Assembly (NCBI GenBank): GCA_937927675.1
Contig: CALBSG010000033.1
Location: 1-32,858, forward strand
Origin: an uncultured Paracoccaceae bacterium
Lineage (GTDB): Bacteria; Pseudomonadota; Alphaproteobacteria; Rhodobacterales; Rhodobacteraceae
Direction: 5' to 3'
DNA length: 32,858 bases
Below are positions 16,644 to 24,451 of this stretch, one piece after another; the stretch's first letter is position 1, and every line of letters starts with the position of its first letter. The notes under the pieces are model-generated. The model saw only the letters and a program-made list of their open reading frames with translations. It was not told the DNA's origin and did no database searches. Position numbers and translations under genes: made by a program.

Positions 16644-17645
16644 ATGTCGATCTGTTTGAGTCTTGATGAGGTCGAGGCGTTGGCCCTGCGGAGGTTGTGC
16701 GACAGCGGGGCTGATCCGGGGCAAGCCGGACCCGTGGCGCGCTCGATCCGGGCTGCGGAACGCCATGGGGTGCGCTCGCACGGGTTGATGTATCTGCCCG
16801 TTTACGCCGAGCATCTGACCTGCGGCAAGGTCGATGGGCGCGCGCAGCCCCGGTTGAGCCAACCGAGGGCCGGGGCGGTGTTGGTCGACGCAGCGCATGG
16901 CTTTGCCCATCCGGCGATTGATCTTGGCTTGCCCCCTTTAATTGCGGCCGCGCGTGAGTGTGGCATCGCAGCACTGACGCTGAGCCGGTCTTACAATTGC
17001 GGCATCCTTGGGCATCATGCGGAGCGGATCGCCGAGGCGGGGTTGGTTGGCTTGTGCTTCACCCATGCCCCGGCGTCGATTGCGCCGATTGGGGGGCAGG
17101 TGCCGGTGATCGGCACCAACCCGGTGGCATTGGCCGTGCCGGATGGGCGGGGCGGGGCTGGTTTTGTGCTGGATCAATCCGCCAGTGTGGTTGCAAAATC
17201 CGAAGTGATCTTGCGGGCCCGCAAGGGAGAGGCGATCCCGGATGGGTGGGCTTTGGACGCGGCGGGCCAGCCCACGCGTGATCCGGCTATGGCGCTGCAA
17301 GGCTCGATGCTGCCTGCGGGCGGGGCCAAGGGCTTTGGTATGGGGCTGATTGTCGAGGTTCTGGCCTCGGCTCTTGCCGGGGCGGTCCCAAGCCGCGAGG
17401 CGAGCCCGTTTTCCGGCCCGATTGGTGGCCCACCCGCGACGGGGCAATGCTTTATTGCGCTGGACCCCACCGCTTTTGCGCCGGGTTTTGTTGACCGCAT
17501 TACGGCCCTTGCCGCAGCGATAGACCAGCAACCGGGCGCGCGGTTGCCCGGTGCGCGGCGGCGCGCGGCGCGGGCGCAGAGCGAAAGGGTGGGGGTGACG
17601 GTTGACGCCGATCTGGCGGCCCGGTTGCAGATTAAGCCAAATTGA
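16644..17645 (+). CDS. Ldh-family (LDH2) NAD(P)H-dependent oxidoreductase
   Basis: A 333-residue member of the malate/L-lactate dehydrogenase-like family, which includes ureidoglycolate and sulfolactate dehydrogenases and delta1-pyrroline/piperideine-2-carboxylate reductases. The active-site block is HGVRSHGLMYLPVY (41-54) with catalytic H46; IGTNPVALAVP (about 156-166) and GGAKGFGMGLIVEVLA (about 225-240) form the cofactor region. The VDG.A.P and VDAAHGFAHPA segments resemble DpkA-type imine reductases most, which would fit proline-type metabolism, but the Arg that normally follows SHG at the fourth position is Tyr here. First gene of the operon; 70 bases separate it from the aldehyde dehydrogenase gene. 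Confidence 0.85.
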   Translation: MSICLSLDEVEALALRRLCDSGADPGQAGPVARSIRAAERHGVRSHGLMYLPVYAEHLTCGKVDGRAQPRLSQPRAGAVLVDAAHGFAHPAIDLGLPPLIAAARECGIAALTLSRSYNCGILGHHAERIAEAGLVGLCFTHAPASIAPIGGQVPVIGTNPVALAVPDGRGGAGFVLDQSASVVAKSEVILRARKGEAIPDGWALDAAGQPTRDPAMALQGSMLPAGGAKGFGMGLIVEVLASALAGAVPSREASPFSGPIGGPPATGQCFIALDPTAFAPGFVDRITALAAAIDQQPGARLPGARRRAARAQSERVGVTVDADLAARLQIKPN

Positions 17646-17715
17646 AATTCAGATCATTTGTTCTCGTTTGATTTAAATGCCTGCCCGCGCAAGACTGCCG
17701 AAAAAGGAAGCTGAC

Positions 17716-19167
17716 ATGAGCCTTGAGACACGAAACTTCATTGCTGGGCACTGGCAGGCGGGGGTGACCGAGCTTGCCAATCTGAACCCGTCGGATCTGG
17801 CGGATGTGATCGGTCATTTTGCCCAAGGCGATGCGGCAGCTGTCGATCAGGCGGTCGCGGCCGCCCGCGCGGCGCAACCTTTGTGGGCCGCGGCGGGCAT
17901 CCAGCGGCGCCATGACGCTTTGATGCAGATCGGCACCGAATTGATGGCGCGGGCTGCCGAAATCGGTGCGCTTTTGTCGCGCGAAGAGGGGAAGCCCCTC
18001 GCAGAGGGCAAGGGCGAGGTGTATCGCGCCGGGCAGTTTTTCACATGGTTTGCCGCCGAGGCGCTGCGCTGTCAGGGCGATCAGGCCGAAAGTGTCCGCC
18101 CCGGCGTTGAGATCGAGGTGCGGCGCGAAGCGGTTGGTGTGGTGGCCATTGTCACCCCATGGAATTTCCCGGTCGCCACGCCTGCGTGGAAGATTGCCCC
18201 GGCGCTGGCCTATGGCAATGCCGTGGTGTGGAAGCCGGCCAATCTGACGCCTGCCTCGGCGGTGGCGCTGACCGAGATCATCGCGCGGGCGGGTTTGCCG
18301 GCAGGCACTTTCAACATGGTGATGGGGCCGGGCGGTGCGGTCGGTGATCGGCTGGTGGGTCATCCCGATGTGGCCGCCGTCAGCTTTACCGGCTCTGTCG
18401 AGGTGGGGCAGGGGATTGCCGCGCGGGTCTTGGCGAACCGGGCGAAATTGCAGATGGAGATGGGGTCGAAAAACCCCATGCTCATCATGGATGATTGCGA
18501 TCTTGACCTTGCCGTGGCCCATGCCTGCAATGCGGCCTTTGGCGGCACGGGGCAAAAATGCACCGCCGCCTCGCGGCTGATTGTACATCGCAAAGTGCTG
18601 GACGCCTTCACCGAAAAGCTGGTCAAGGCGACGCAGGCGTTGCGGGTGGGCCATGCTTTGGAGGAGGGCACACAGATCGGCCCGGTGGTCAGTGCGGGCC
18701 AACTGGACGCCAATCTGGCATGGGTTGCACGCGGTCAGGCCGAGGGGGCCACGCTGCTGACGGGCGGTCAGCCGCTGGAGCGGCCAACCAACGGGCATTT
18801 CATGGCGCCCGCCCTTTTTGCCGATACCCGCAATGACATGGCGATGAACCGCCATGAGATGTTCGCGCCGATCACCTGCATCCAACCCGCTGACAGCTAT
18901 GCCGAGGCTCTGGCCTTGGCCAATGACAGCCCCTTTGGCCTGACGGCCGGGATCATGACCCGCTCTTTGGCGCGGGCCGCGCATTTCCGCAGCCATATGC
19001 GCGCGGGCTGTGTCATGGTGAACCTGCCGACGGCGGGCACCGATTACCATGTGCCCTTTGGCGGGCGCGGCCAGTCTTCCTTTGGTCCGCGCGAGCAGGG
19101 GCGGTATGCGGCGGAGTTTTTCACCACGGTCAAGACCAGCTATATGGCAGCGGGAGAACCGGAATGA
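17716..19167 (+). CDS. NAD(P)-dependent aldehyde dehydrogenase (2-oxoglutarate semialdehyde type?)
   Basis: A 483-residue aldehyde dehydrogenase that would oxidise an aldehyde to its acid. The motifs are complete: VTPWNFPVATPAWKIAPAL, KPANLTPASA, the general base E248 in QMEMGSKNP, and the nucleophile C282 in GGTGQKCTAASR. The overall pattern is closest, as far as I can judge by eye, to alpha-ketoglutaric semialdehyde dehydrogenases of sugar-acid and hydroxyproline catabolism, but substrate cannot be settled from motifs. The ATG at 17716 has an AAGGAAG ribosome-binding site. Its TGA overlaps the next ATG by 4 bases (19164-19167). Confidence 0.9.
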   Translation: MSLETRNFIAGHWQAGVTELANLNPSDLADVIGHFAQGDAAAVDQAVAAARAAQPLWAAAGIQRRHDALMQIGTELMARAAEIGALLSREEGKPLAEGKGEVYRAGQFFTWFAAEALRCQGDQAESVRPGVEIEVRREAVGVVAIVTPWNFPVATPAWKIAPALAYGNAVVWKPANLTPASAVALTEIIARAGLPAGTFNMVMGPGGAVGDRLVGHPDVAAVSFTGSVEVGQGIAARVLANRAKLQMEMGSKNPMLIMDDCDLDLAVAHACNAAFGGTGQKCTAASRLIVHRKVLDAFTEKLVKATQALRVGHALEEGTQIGPVVSAGQLDANLAWVARGQAEGATLLTGGQPLERPTNGHFMAPALFADTRNDMAMNRHEMFAPITCIQPADSYAEALALANDSPFGLTAGIMTRSLARAAHFRSHMRAGCVMVNLPTAGTDYHVPFGGRGQSSFGPREQGRYAAEFFTTVKTSYMAAGEPE

Positions 19168-20174
19168 CCTATCTGATCGACGGGCTGCAATATTCCAACT
19201 GGTCGGAAGAGATTTTCCGGCAGTTGCGGAAGGGCGGCGTTGATGCGGTGCATGTGACGCTGACCTATCACGAGAACTTTCGCGAGACGGTGACCCGGCT
19301 CGAGGCGTGGAACCGCTGGTTTGAAACCTATCCAGAGCTGATTTTTCAAGGCTTTACCGCCGATGATCTGGCCCGCGCCCGTGCGACGGGGCGCACCGCC
19401 ATCTTTTTCGGGGCGCAAAACCCGTCCTGCATCGAGGATGACATCGGGTTGGTGGAAATCCTGTACCGACTTGGCTTGCGCTTCATGCAACTGAGCTACA
19501 ACAACCAATCCCTGCTTGCGACCGGCTGTTACGAGGCAGAAGATCCCGGCCTGACCCGAATGGGCCGCGAGGTGGTGGCCGAGATGAACCGCGTCGGCAT
19601 GGTGGTGGACATGAGCCATTCGTCTGACCGCTCCACCCTGCAGGCGGTGGAACATTCCAGCCGCCCGATTGCCATCACCCATGCCAACCCGGCCCTTTGG
19701 CATCCCGCCCGGCGCAACAAGCCCGATGCGATCCTTGCAGCCTTGGCAGAAACCGGCGGCATGCTGGGTTTTTCGCTTTATCCCCATCATCTGAAGGGCG
19801 GCAGCGCCTGCGACTTGCATGAGTTCTGCACCATGATCGCCCGCACGGCCGAACGGTTTGGGAGCCATTTTCTGGGGATCGGCAGCGATCTGTGCCAAGA
19901 TCAGCCCGACAGTGTGGTGACGTGGATGCGTACAGGGCGCTGGACCAAACGCATCGACTATGGCGAGGGCAGCAAGGACGCGCCGGGCTTTCCGGCCATG
20001 CCGGGCTGGTTCCGTGACAACCGTGATTTCGGAAATATCTCCAAGGGATTGGCCGAGGTCGGCTTTTCCGCCTCTGAGATTGCCGCGCTGATGGGTGGCA
20101 ATTGGGCGCGGTTCTTTGCCCAGTCCTTCGCCGCCGCTGAACCGGCGGGCCATGTGCAAAGGGCGGCAGAATGA
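19164..20174 (+). CDS. M19 (renal dipeptidase-like) protein with degenerate metal site
   Basis: A 336-residue protein of the membrane-dipeptidase (M19) fold with no signal peptide, so probably cytoplasmic. It keeps the DMSH (H152), ITHANP (H173) and GIGSD (D242) positions of the family and the C-terminal MGGNWARFF. The N-terminal zinc ligands are absent: where the family has DGHxD this protein reads IDGLQYSN (residues 5-12), and the EGG segment that holds the bridging glutamate reads FFGAQNPS (81-88). It is therefore unlikely to work as a standard two-zinc dipeptidase. It overlaps both neighbours by 4 bases, which ties it to the aldehyde dehydrogenase and to the unknown 563-residue protein. 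Confidence 0.85.
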   Translation: MTYLIDGLQYSNWSEEIFRQLRKGGVDAVHVTLTYHENFRETVTRLEAWNRWFETYPELIFQGFTADDLARARATGRTAIFFGAQNPSCIEDDIGLVEILYRLGLRFMQLSYNNQSLLATGCYEAEDPGLTRMGREVVAEMNRVGMVVDMSHSSDRSTLQAVEHSSRPIAITHANPALWHPARRNKPDAILAALAETGGMLGFSLYPHHLKGGSACDLHEFCTMIARTAERFGSHFLGIGSDLCQDQPDSVVTWMRTGRWTKRIDYGEGSKDAPGFPAMPGWFRDNRDFGNISKGLAEVGFSASEIAALMGGNWARFFAQSFAAAEPAGHVQRAAE

Positions 20175-21862
20175 CCAGCGCGCTGCATCCCCGTCCCGCT
20201 GCGGCCGTCGCCCCCCGCGATCCTGATCTGGTGATGCGCCTGTCGCGCATGGGCTCCGCCCATCCGATGCGGCTGTCCTTTCTGCGCGTTCTGCTGCGCC
20301 GGGTGCAAGCCGAGGGGTGGTGCTTTGACCGCCCGCTTTGGCAGGTGGATGCCAAGGGCGTTGGCCGCGCCGTCTATCGGGCGCGTGGCCCGAACAGCAC
20401 CTATTGCCTTGTGGCCTTTGCCCATGACCTGCCCGACGCGATGCGCAGCGACCGTGTCATCGCCACCGCTTGGGATGCCACCTTTGCGCTGGTCGATGGC
20501 GAGCCGACTGAGGCTGATCTTGATCGGCTGGCGGCCAATGTGCCGTTGCAAGAGGCGGGCCGCATCAGTGTGAAAGAACTGGCGCTCAGCCGGGCCAACC
20601 GCTCGGTCCGGTTGTTTTCGCATGTGGTGGAGCGGCTGGCGGCGGGGCAGCAACCCGATCTGGCCGAGATGGACGCCGTTGGCTATCTGATGCGCACAAC
20701 GGCGGTCTATGGGGCAGGCAAGTTTGGCGCGGCGGATCGCGACGAAATCGCCGGTCGGCCAGAATTGTTGGCGCCGTTTCAGGCCGAGATGCTTTCGGTC
20801 TGGCTGACGCGCGCCTTCACCGTCGATCTGGCAGAGCATCTTGCAAAGGTGCGGGGCGGGGCGCAGGCGGTGGCCTTGGATCGCGATCTGCGTCGCCAGC
20901 TGGGGGTTGGCAATTCCACGGGTCTTGGGATGGCGCCCTTTCTGGTCCGCCATCCGCGTCTGTTGCACGCGTGGATGCAGGCGCGTGAAACCGCTTTGGC
21001 GCGGGTGCGGGCGCTGCCAATGGCCGACGCCGCGAGCCTTGCCGGATTTCACGAGGCCCTGGCCGCCGCCACCGAAAACGCACGCGCATGGCACAGTGAG
21101 CATCCGGTGCAGATTGAGAAACTGGCGCAGCTTTCTGTCGATCTTGACCGGCTGGCGGCACATCTGGCGCACTGGGACAGTCGAGGTCTGCTGCCGTGGG
21201 ATACGCTGTGGCGGTGGGGCGAAGACAATCTGTCCGAGGAGGGGCAGGAAATCTTGCTGGCACTGATGCTCGAGCCGCACGGCGCGTTGGTCGATGATTT
21301 GTCAGCCCATCTGCATGCCGATGAAAGCACGGGCTTCCCCATCGACGGCAGCCTGTCGCTGGATCATCTGCGCGGCCTGATCGCCCGCAATTACTGCTGG
21401 ATCCAGCGGTTTGACTTTGCCGACCCGGATCAGACAGCGCGCTTTTGGTACGTCTCGGCAGAGAAACTGGAACCCCGCCTTGGCCAGCGCCATGACGAGG
21501 CCGGACAAGAGCGTGAACACCCGCTGGGCATCGCCCGCGCGGTGGCCGATCTGTCGGCTGCACTGTCGGGTTGGTCCGGTGGCGGAACGCTCGCGGCCTT
21601 TCTGCTGGCCCATCCGCAGCACCGCCATACCGTGCGCCGCATCCTGATGCTGGCCGGGCTGCCCTATGCCGAAATCCGCGACAATCTTTTGGACGCGCAG
21701 ATGCTGCCCATCGACCTTTTGCGCTGCAAGCTGGCGTTCTTTGGGGCCAGCCGCTTTGATCCGCGGTCAGACCGCTGGGTGCGGATCAGTCTGTTTCATG
21801 GTCAACCCTACCCTGATGAGGTTTCCGCACATGGCCAACGCGACACTCTTGGCGCGCTCTGA
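20171..21862 (+). CDS. Conserved protein of unknown function, 563 residues
   Basis: I cannot assign this to a named domain. It is a soluble-looking, mostly helical protein with no signal peptide or membrane segment. Segments that look conserved are GVGRAVYRARGPN (about 57-69), LVAFAHDLPDAMRSDRVIATAWDATF (75-100, stated in parts), VGYLMRTTAVYGAGKFG and VGNSTGLGMAPFLVRHP. From memory, similar proteins occur in other proteobacteria beside the same M19-like and DUF3726 genes. The ATG overlaps the M19-like stop by 4 bases, and the 3' end overlaps the DUF3726 gene by 32 bases. Function is open; the Asn-Ser-Thr-Gly and His/Asp-rich blocks would suit an enzyme. Confidence 0.8.
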   Translation: MTSALHPRPAAAVAPRDPDLVMRLSRMGSAHPMRLSFLRVLLRRVQAEGWCFDRPLWQVDAKGVGRAVYRARGPNSTYCLVAFAHDLPDAMRSDRVIATAWDATFALVDGEPTEADLDRLAANVPLQEAGRISVKELALSRANRSVRLFSHVVERLAAGQQPDLAEMDAVGYLMRTTAVYGAGKFGAADRDEIAGRPELLAPFQAEMLSVWLTRAFTVDLAEHLAKVRGGAQAVALDRDLRRQLGVGNSTGLGMAPFLVRHPRLLHAWMQARETALARVRALPMADAASLAGFHEALAAATENARAWHSEHPVQIEKLAQLSVDLDRLAAHLAHWDSRGLLPWDTLWRWGEDNLSEEGQEILLALMLEPHGALVDDLSAHLHADESTGFPIDGSLSLDHLRGLIARNYCWIQRFDFADPDQTARFWYVSAEKLEPRLGQRHDEAGQEREHPLGIARAVADLSAALSGWSGGGTLAAFLLAHPQHRHTVRRILMLAGLPYAEIRDNLLDAQMLPIDLLRCKLAFFGASRFDPRSDRWVRISLFHGQPYPDEVSAHGQRDTLGAL

Positions 21863-22415
21863 ACTGCGCAGTCTGGTGACCCGGGCCGCGCGGGGGGCGG
21901 GGCTGGACTGGGGGCTGGCCGAAGAGGCGGGCTGGGCCGCGGATTGGCTGGCGGCCCGGGGGTTGCCTGCGGCGGATTGGGCGCTGCTTTGGTTGGATCG
22001 GGTGGGGCAGGGCCTGCCGAACCCGGTTGCCATCGGCGTTGCGCTGTCCGACGGCGTGGTCCTGCCTGCGACCCCGAACGCCAAGCAGCCGCTGCCAGAT
22101 GATCTTCCGGCGCCGGGGTATTTGTTGCCGTTTCTGCACCTGATTGCCGCCCGACACGGCGCCGTTGAAATTATCAGCCCAACGGGCCGGGTTGTCACCT
22201 TGGACGCCGCGGGCCAGCCGGATTTTGGCCCCGGATGGTCCAGCAACAGCGCGGGTTGGTCGGTTTGTGCGGCGCAAGAGCGGGTAAGGCCAGCCCGTCC
22301 GGCGGTCGAACCCACCGTTATCGCGGCGCTGGAGGCGTTTGCCCTGAATCTCACGGTGCCGGCCACCTCCACCTCGCGGCAAGATGCCGGGGCGACGGGA
22401 TCCGACAACGATTAA
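21831..22415 (+). CDS. DUF3726 domain protein
   Basis: A 194-residue protein of unknown function whose N-terminus (RSELRSLVTRAARGAGL, WGLAEEAGWAADWLAARG) resembles the DUF3726 family as I know it. No signal peptide or membrane segment is seen. The start at 21831 has GAGG 9 bases upstream; earlier in-frame ATGs at 21798 and 21816 lie deeper inside the preceding gene and lack a ribosome-binding site. It overlaps the 563-residue gene by 32 bases and is the last gene of the plus-strand operon. The C-terminal ~30 residues are polar and probably disordered. Confidence 0.78.
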   Translation: MANATLLARSELRSLVTRAARGAGLDWGLAEEAGWAADWLAARGLPAADWALLWLDRVGQGLPNPVAIGVALSDGVVLPATPNAKQPLPDDLPAPGYLLPFLHLIAARHGAVEIISPTGRVVTLDAAGQPDFGPGWSSNSAGWSVCAAQERVRPARPAVEPTVIAALEAFALNLTVPATSTSRQDAGATGSDND

Positions 22416-22470
22416 GCGGGGCTACGCCGTGCCGCCGCCGTTTTCGGACGCCGTATCATAACCAGCTCTC

Positions 22471-23130
22471 TCAGCTCTCGGCCGGGATTGCCCCGCGCCG
22501 CCGCAGTTTGGCGGCCGTTTCCTTGCGGGTGGTTTGAATGTGTTGGCGCAGCAACCCGACGGCCTTGGCCGTGTCCCGCGCGGTGCAGGCGTCAAGGATT
22601 TCCTGATGTTCGCCATGGGGGCGGGCAAGGCCGCTGGTTTCGGTGACCAACAGACGCAAGACCGGCCCGATGCGGGCGCGCAAGTCTTCGATCATCTGCA
22701 ACAGCGGGGGATTGCCGCAGGGCTCATACAGGATCTGGTGAAAGCGCAGGTTCAGCCGGCTCCAGGCCTCAATGGTTTTTTCATGCCCATATTCTTCAAT
22801 GACAACGCGGGCCGCCGCCAAGTCGCTGTCAATCATATGCGGCACCGCCAATTCCAGCGCCTTGCACTCCAACGCCTCGCGGATGTCCATCAGGTTCAAG
22901 ACATCCTGCGCCGACAGTTCGCGCACGATCGCGCCCTTGTTCTTGCGAAACAGCACAAAGCCGTCCACCTCCAGCCGCAGCAGCGCCTCGCGGACGGGGA
23001 TCTTGCTGATGCCATGCTGGCGGGCGATTTCATCTTGCCGCAGGGGTTGGCCGGGGGCGAGATCGCCCGCCATGATGGCAGATTTCAGGGCCTGATAGAC
23101 CGGATCGGCGGTCAGTGTTTCGTCCTTCAT
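22471..23130 (-). CDS. GntR-family regulator, FCD (FadR) subfamily
   Basis: A 219-residue DNA-binding regulator. The winged helix-turn-helix is at about residues 8-72 (LAPGQPLRQDEIARQHGISK, IPVREALLRLEVDGFV). The all-helical FCD ligand domain follows (DIREALECKALELAVPHM, NLRFHQILYEPCGNPPL, HGEHQEILDAC), with His residues that in this group often bind a metal and an organic acid. The ATG at 23130 has a GAGG site; a TTG at 23160 is in frame but less likely. It is convergent with the DUF3726 gene and downstream of the proC operon on the same strand. A GTATAC-centred palindrome at 26932 is a plausible target. Confidence 0.9.
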   Translation of the reverse strand: MKDETLTADPVYQALKSAIMAGDLAPGQPLRQDEIARQHGISKIPVREALLRLEVDGFVLFRKNKGAIVRELSAQDVLNLMDIREALECKALELAVPHMIDSDLAAARVVIEEYGHEKTIEAWSRLNLRFHQILYEPCGNPPLLQMIEDLRARIGPVLRLLVTETSGLARPHGEHQEILDACTARDTAKAVGLLRQHIQTTRKETAAKLRRRGAIPAES

Positions 23131-23287
23131 CTGTGCCTCGTTGCTGCCTTCTTTGGCCAATCGTAGCCAATCTTCTGCAATCAGATGCTATTCTTCTTGG
23201 GCGGCCGTCAATATCACGCATCTTTGCCTTTGATGCGGACCGTTCGGTGAGAGCAAAACCGACCAGCCCGCCAGACGGTCGCCCAAG

Positions 23288-24451
23288 TCAGATGATGCCA
23301 CGCTCTGGCAGCGGGGCACCCTCTGCAACCCGTTTCCAGCCGAAGCGGGTCAGGTCCAGTGTCTCATAACGGCCCTTCAGGATCAGTTCCGCCATCGCCA
23401 AGCCACAGCCCGGCGCGTGCATCAGCCCATGACCCGAGAAACCCGCCAGCATGTGGAAATTGCCCAAACCATCGGCGCCCGGCCCGATGATCACATTGCC
23501 GTCCAGATCGTTCTGGTCATAGAGGCCCGGCAGGGTGGATTTGCATTTGGTGCGTTCGAACTTTGGAAAGCGATGGGCCAGTGCGGGCCAGACCACGTTT
23601 TCGAAATAGGCATGATCCGCCTCCATGTTATAGCCGCGCGGTTCGGCCAGCGTTGGAACGCCCCCCGAATAGCCCTTGCCCTCGGGGCGGAAGGCCAGAC
23701 GATCGGGGTCTTTCAGATAGGGCAACGGCTCGATCTCGTCTTCACATTCAAAGTAATGCTCAAACCGGCGCAGGGGTTCGATGGGCGCGTTGAACCCCAG
23801 CATGGCGCAGATTTCCTTGGCCCATGCGCCTGCCGCGTTGATGAAGGTTTCCGCTTCGATCCGCTGGCCTTTGGCCGTCAGCGCCGCCGTGACCCTTGCG
23901 CCTTGGCGTTCCATGCCGGTGACATCATCGGCCAGAAACACCGCGCCCAAGGATTGCGCCTTTTTGCGAAACCCCATCAGCACCGCATAGGGGTCCAGCC
24001 AGCCGTCATCGGGCGACAGCACCGCCGCCCCCAGATCGCCCACATACATCGACGGGAACCGGTGCTTGATTTCATCCGGTTCCAGCCACAGCACATTGCA
24101 GCCCATCGACAGTTCTGTGTCATAATTTGCCTTCAGCATATCGGTCGAAGACGGCGGCACGACAAAGATATACCCGCCCTTCTTGAACCCGATCTCGGCC
24201 TTTGCGCCGTTGATCGCCATGGTCTCTGCAAAGCCCTCGAAGAACGGGATCGAGTAATTCGACAGCGCGATGTTTTCCGGCAGCGAAAACAACCGCCGTA
24301 CCCCGCCCGAGGCGCGCGGGGTGGAAGCGATGGCATAGGTTGGGTCGCGTTCGATCACCGTGACGGCAAGGCCGGGGGCCATGGTTTTCAGATAATAGGC
24401 AACGGATGCGCCAATTGCACCGCCGCCAATGATGGCTACATCCGTTTTCAT
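23288..24451 (-). CDS. FAD-dependent oxidoreductase, DAO family (sarcosine/D-amino-acid oxidase-like)
   Basis: A 387-residue flavoprotein. The N-terminal dinucleotide motif is DVAIIGGGAIGASVAYYL (4-21), the ribose-binding acid is in VTVIERDPTYA, and FINAAGAWAKEICAMLGF is the second FAD contact. The C-terminal GFSGHGLMHAPGCGLAMAELI is the usual DAO end. Such enzymes oxidise amines, often N-methylated amino acids or D-amino acids, to imines. The ATG overlaps the stop of the GMC gene by 4 bases. No signal peptide is seen, so it is cytoplasmic and probably passes electrons to oxygen or a quinone/ETF partner. Confidence 0.9.
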   Translation of the reverse strand: MKTDVAIIGGGAIGASVAYYLKTMAPGLAVTVIERDPTYAIASTPRASGGVRRLFSLPENIALSNYSIPFFEGFAETMAINGAKAEIGFKKGGYIFVVPPSSTDMLKANYDTELSMGCNVLWLEPDEIKHRFPSMYVGDLGAAVLSPDDGWLDPYAVLMGFRKKAQSLGAVFLADDVTGMERQGARVTAALTAKGQRIEAETFINAAGAWAKEICAMLGFNAPIEPLRRFEHYFECEDEIEPLPYLKDPDRLAFRPEGKGYSGGVPTLAEPRGYNMEADHAYFENVVWPALAHRFPKFERTKCKSTLPGLYDQNDLDGNVIIGPGADGLGNFHMLAGFSGHGLMHAPGCGLAMAELILKGRYETLDLTRFGWKRVAEGAPLPERGII

